NCBI GenBank assembly: GCA_034698045.1
Contig: JAQGAU010001170.1
Location: 1 to 20,976, forward strand
DNA: 20,976 nucleotides
Direction of reading: 5' to 3'
From: Paramacrobiotus richtersi
Lineage: Eukaryota > Tardigrada > Eutardigrada > Parachela > Macrobiotidae
In this document: positions 18,485-20,976 of the stretch, piece after piece
How the letters are laid out: each line of letters opens with the position of its first letter
Numbering within the stretch: position 1 is the first letter of the stretch
The notes under the pieces: model-generated
What the model was told of the DNA's origin: nothing
What the model saw: the letters and a program-made list of their open reading frames with translations, nothing else
The model's database searches: none
Program-made: the position numbers and the translations under genes

Positions 18485-20920
18485 AAGCATTTTGAGTTTG
18501 TTCGACGGGGCACACCTGGGGACCCCGATCTGATCAAGAGATTCGGCAATCCTCTAGCTCCAATTGCGGTGATTGGAGACTCGCAAGTCCGAGGACTGAC
18601 TGGGAATACGGTGGAGCGGTTCTCTCTTATTCCCAACACGGCAAAGATCACATCGGTCAATCACCTGTCGTGCTGTTACTACTCCCACTCGGGGGCAACT
18701 ACAGTAGAAAACTGCACTGCCGTGCTCGAACAGCTGTTTCAAGGAGGGCCGTCTGGGTACATTGCAGTCGTGATGGGATGTTTTGGTGGCAAAATTTTTA
18801 TTAGGGCCAGAGCCGCCAGACTCCGGTGAAATCGGAGCTTTTGGGCAACAGTGCCACTACACGGATGTATACAGTAGAAAGCACTCATATAACGCGTTTG
18901 AGAGTGAAAAGATGTATCTCCGTTAATAAGATAAAATTAAGATAAGATAAAATAATTAAGATAAAATAATACCTTTGTTATAACTCTTATTAAAAAATAG
19001 AGTTATTTTAATAACTTTGATGTTGCACATTTGTTTTTCAATTTCAAAACAAGCATGGTGACGAGCAGAGCAAAATACTGTCAAGAAAATGTGCAATCAG
19101 TTTTGAAAGATTTCTGTCGAAAAAACAAAACTAAATGTACTAACTGTTTTCGCGCGGCTTATACATATAAGCAGAGGCGCATAGACCCCACCTGCCCTTG
19201 CAATAACTTTTGACACATACAAGATAGATTTTTTCTGACTTCAGATTCGGAATCCTCGCATTTTAAACATTTTGCTACCGAGTCCGATTTTTGATTTTCG
19301 ACAAAACTTTTCGCCAGCTACGTGGGCAAGCTCCCTAGGCGGTCGCTCTCATAAACCTTCAATAACTTCTGAACTCCCTTTTGGTTTTTGACTTCAGATT
19401 CGGAATCCCCGTGCTTTTCTACGTCGAAATACTGCGGGCGTTTTTCGAATTTCGAAAAAAAATATTTTGGTGCCTCAAAAGGGGCCGAACGGGGGGAACT
19501 ATCAGTAACTTCTGAGCTGTTCATCAGTTTAGGTTTCTGAAATCAGATTCGGAATCCCCATGTGTTTTTACGTCGAAGTACCGCGGGGGTTTTTCGATTT
19601 TCGAGAAAAAGTTTGGCGCCCCCACTGGTACTGGGAAACAAGGGGCATCTGAATAACTTCTTTGCCTTTTCTTCGTTTTGGTTTTTTCGTTGATACTTCC
19701 ATGTAAAAAAACGCGGGGAATTGGAATCTGAAGTCAGAAACCTAAACTGATGAACAGCTCGGAAGTTATTGAAATTTCCCCCCGTTCAGCCCCTTTTGAG
19801 GCACAAAAATACTTTTTTTCGAAATTCGAAAACGCCCGCGGTACTTCGACGGAGAAAAGCACGGAGATTCCGAATCTGAAGTCAGAAACCAAAACGGATG
19901 AACGGTTCAGAAGTTATTGAAGATTTATGAGAGCGACCGCCTAGGGAGCTTGCCCACGTAGCTGGCAGAAATTTTTGTCGAAAATCAAAAATCGGACTTG
20001 GCTACAAAATGTTGAAAAATACGAGGATTCCGAATCTGAAGTCAGAAAAAATCTATCTTGTATGTGTCAAAAGTTATTGCAAGGGCAGTTGGGGTCTATG
20101 CGCCTCTGCATATAAGCTGAGCGACCATTACATCCCATCCCGGCACAGTCGAACATTGTAGCCACAAGTTCGGGTAACTCTTGAAACGCCCATCCTTATG
20201 TTCTAGTTTAAGTTTTGAACATTTTTTTTGCAGTCTTCCCGTTTTACGAAGTGCCCTAGTGCTCGTAACTGGCGCAAACGATGTACAAAAATACGTTCGT
20301 AACAGACCTGCCGGAAAGTTCATAGAAGGTAAACTAATCCGCCGTAAAATGAGAGATGAAAATATAGCGTACGATTTTTCAGATTTTGAAGCCACTTTTG
20401 GCCTGTTTAGAAGCACAAATCTCGCTCGTTAGATCAATATTTTGATAAATGAAAACCGGCAAAATGTTTTTTAGGCGAAGTAATACAGACTGCTGTTGAC
20501 GTGGTGTCTGAAGACAGAATGGTGGACGAAATTGTTCACTACTTGGAAGAGACTTTCCTCGCGATCTCTCCTGTTGTACAGAAGGTCATTCTCGTTGGGG
20601 TATTTCGTCAAGAGACTGCAGAGCAAATTGCGTTCGGGAAAGTGGCTATTGCACGCCACGCAGTCCAGCGTCTGAACGATGCATATCAGGAACTCTCTGA
20701 GATGTCGTACAACGACTTAAAAGTTACTTATTTAGATGTGTCATATTTTAAGAGATTTCAGCGCAGTACTGAACCGAATGGAACAGTCCACCATCCAGAT
20801 TTTATGCTCGATGGGCTGCATTTGTTTTACGACGAAAATGATGCGGTCGCTAACCATGATAATCCGCGTTTGCGCTTTGCGAACATCGTTCGAAAGAAAT
20901 TGTTACGGTGGTTTTCATAA
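18485..20920 (+). CDS. SGNH/GDSL-family hydrolase gene, three exons, first exon not found
   Basis: Exons 18,485-18,756, 20,234-20,328 and 20,475-20,920 join in frame (phases 2 and 1) to give 270 residues and a TAA stop. Acceptors are good (TTTTGCAG at 20,233, TTTTTTAG at 20,474); the donor at 18,757 is GTACAT, weaker than most. SGNH enzymes hydrolyse esters and related bonds with a Ser-Asp-His triad. All blocks are visible: AVIGDSQVRGL (nucleophile Ser codon 18,581-18,583), HSGATTVEN (block II Gly), LVLVTGANDV (block III, Asn codon 20,277-20,279) and DGLHLF (Asp 20,810-20,812, His 20,819-20,821). Predicted length suits a bare SGNH domain. No signal peptide or membrane segment is seen in these exons. 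It lies 452 bases after the transposase-like gene on the same strand. SGNH domains are known in ORF1 of CR1 and L2 LINEs; a partner beside a DNA-transposase-like gene is less familiar. The substrate is unknown. Confidence 0.75.
18800..18925. repeat. dispersed repeat, partial copy in SGNH gene intron 1
   Basis: The run GGGCCAG ... AAATCGGAGCTTTTGGGCAACAG ... GTGCCACTACACGGATGTA ... GAGAGTGAAAAGATGTATCTC matches 16,182-16,285 block by block. Only one arm is present, so it is a fragment or solo relative of the 16.0-16.7 kb foldback family. Confidence 0.6.
18926..18971. repeat. TAAGATAAAAT simple repeat
   Basis: Imperfect AT-rich tandem units (ATAAGATAAAATTAAGATAA...) directly adjoin the dispersed repeat fragment. 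It may be a tail or a replication-slippage product; it is not a gene. Confidence 0.7.
19155..20119. mobile_element. near-palindromic foldback element with modular arms in SGNH gene intron 1
   Basis: GCAGAGGCGCATAGACCCC at about 19,171 pairs with GGGGTCTATGCGCCTCTGC ending at about 20,109, and pairing continues through CTTGCAATAACTTTTGACAC, AGCTACGTGGGCAAGCTC and further in, so arms are roughly 400-450 bases. Each arm is built of about three modules near 150 bases that share TCAGATTCGGAATCC (19,243, 19,395, 19,544; reverse complements near 19,710, 19,865 and 20,027). The centre (about 19,570-19,700) does not pair well. A 68-codon frame in it is a by-product. It occupies most of the 1,477-base intron. 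Confidence 0.8.
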
Positions 20921-20976
20921 GAAGACTTTAATAACCGTAAGACAGTAAGTAAAGCCAGGAATGACGAGATGATCAG
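20921..20976. other. right edge after the SGNH stop codon
   Basis: Only 56 bases follow the TAA. No polyadenylation signal and no inverted-repeat terminus matching the left side were seen, so the right end of the proposed two-gene element lies outside the window. Confidence 0.5.

Noticed and set aside
18759..18829. Read-through of the first SGNH exon beyond 18,756 to the stop at 18,829
   Set aside because: Using the GT at 18,757 in phase 2 joins smoothly to the block III exon at 20,234 and keeps all SGNH blocks; reading through loses the Asn and Asp-His blocks.

Overview
The window is animal nuclear DNA, most likely from an invertebrate. Genes are split by introns with ordinary GT-AG borders, several introns are only 60-69 bases long, and repeats of many kinds are interleaved. 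A peptidase M13 (neprilysin-type) fragment and a Gypsy-type LTR element fit an arthropod or similar invertebrate, but I cannot name the species.

Left third (1-8,985): two damaged copies of one LTR retrotransposon family, both on the minus strand. LTR1 (2,750-3,114) is a 5' LTR: a TGG-type primer binding site abuts it at 2,749, followed leftward by a long leader holding short repeats and a decayed gag-like frame. LTR2 (4,917-5,300) is a 3' LTR: a GGGGGAG polypurine tract abuts it at 5,301 and the pol remnant lies to its right (reverse transcriptase, a partial RNase H, then the integrase C-terminus with a GPY/F module). That pol has a frameshift near 8,428 and a deletion near 7,480 that joins RNase H to late integrase. 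It ends near 8,985. Between the LTRs are 1.8 kb of non-LTR DNA carrying part of an M13 metallopeptidase gene, cut at its 5' side exactly by LTR2.

Middle (8,986-12,460): no gene I can support. It holds a 24-base inverted repeat pair 963 bases apart, a small perfect hairpin, and an ATG followed at once by a perfect splice donor (9,223), a possible first coding exon.

Right 40% (12,460-20,976): the most interesting part. Five tandem copies of an 83-base unit, each with an inverted CCAAT box and a GATA-like site, lead into a large plus-strand gene with eight phase-consistent exons (12,888-18,032, 1,004 codons before the stop, plus a missing first exon). Its product looks like a transposase-type protein: coiled coil, an acidic HTDQTTKYG strand, a Cys/His-rich HNFFCGMHL segment, a late ERIFAMLDW motif like those near the C-terminus of hAT-like transposases, and a Tudor/chromo-like tail. 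452 bases downstream on the same strand is a second gene (18,485-20,920), an SGNH/GDSL hydrolase with all catalytic blocks when its three exons are joined. Long palindromic (foldback) elements occupy three introns of the two genes, while five of the seven transposase-gene introns are minimal and no insertion is seen in coding sequence. I infer a large intron-rich two-gene mobile element coding for a transposase-like protein and an esterase-like protein; its ends are not resolved here. It may have inserted into the pol of the LTR2 element, whose 5' half would then lie beyond the right edge.
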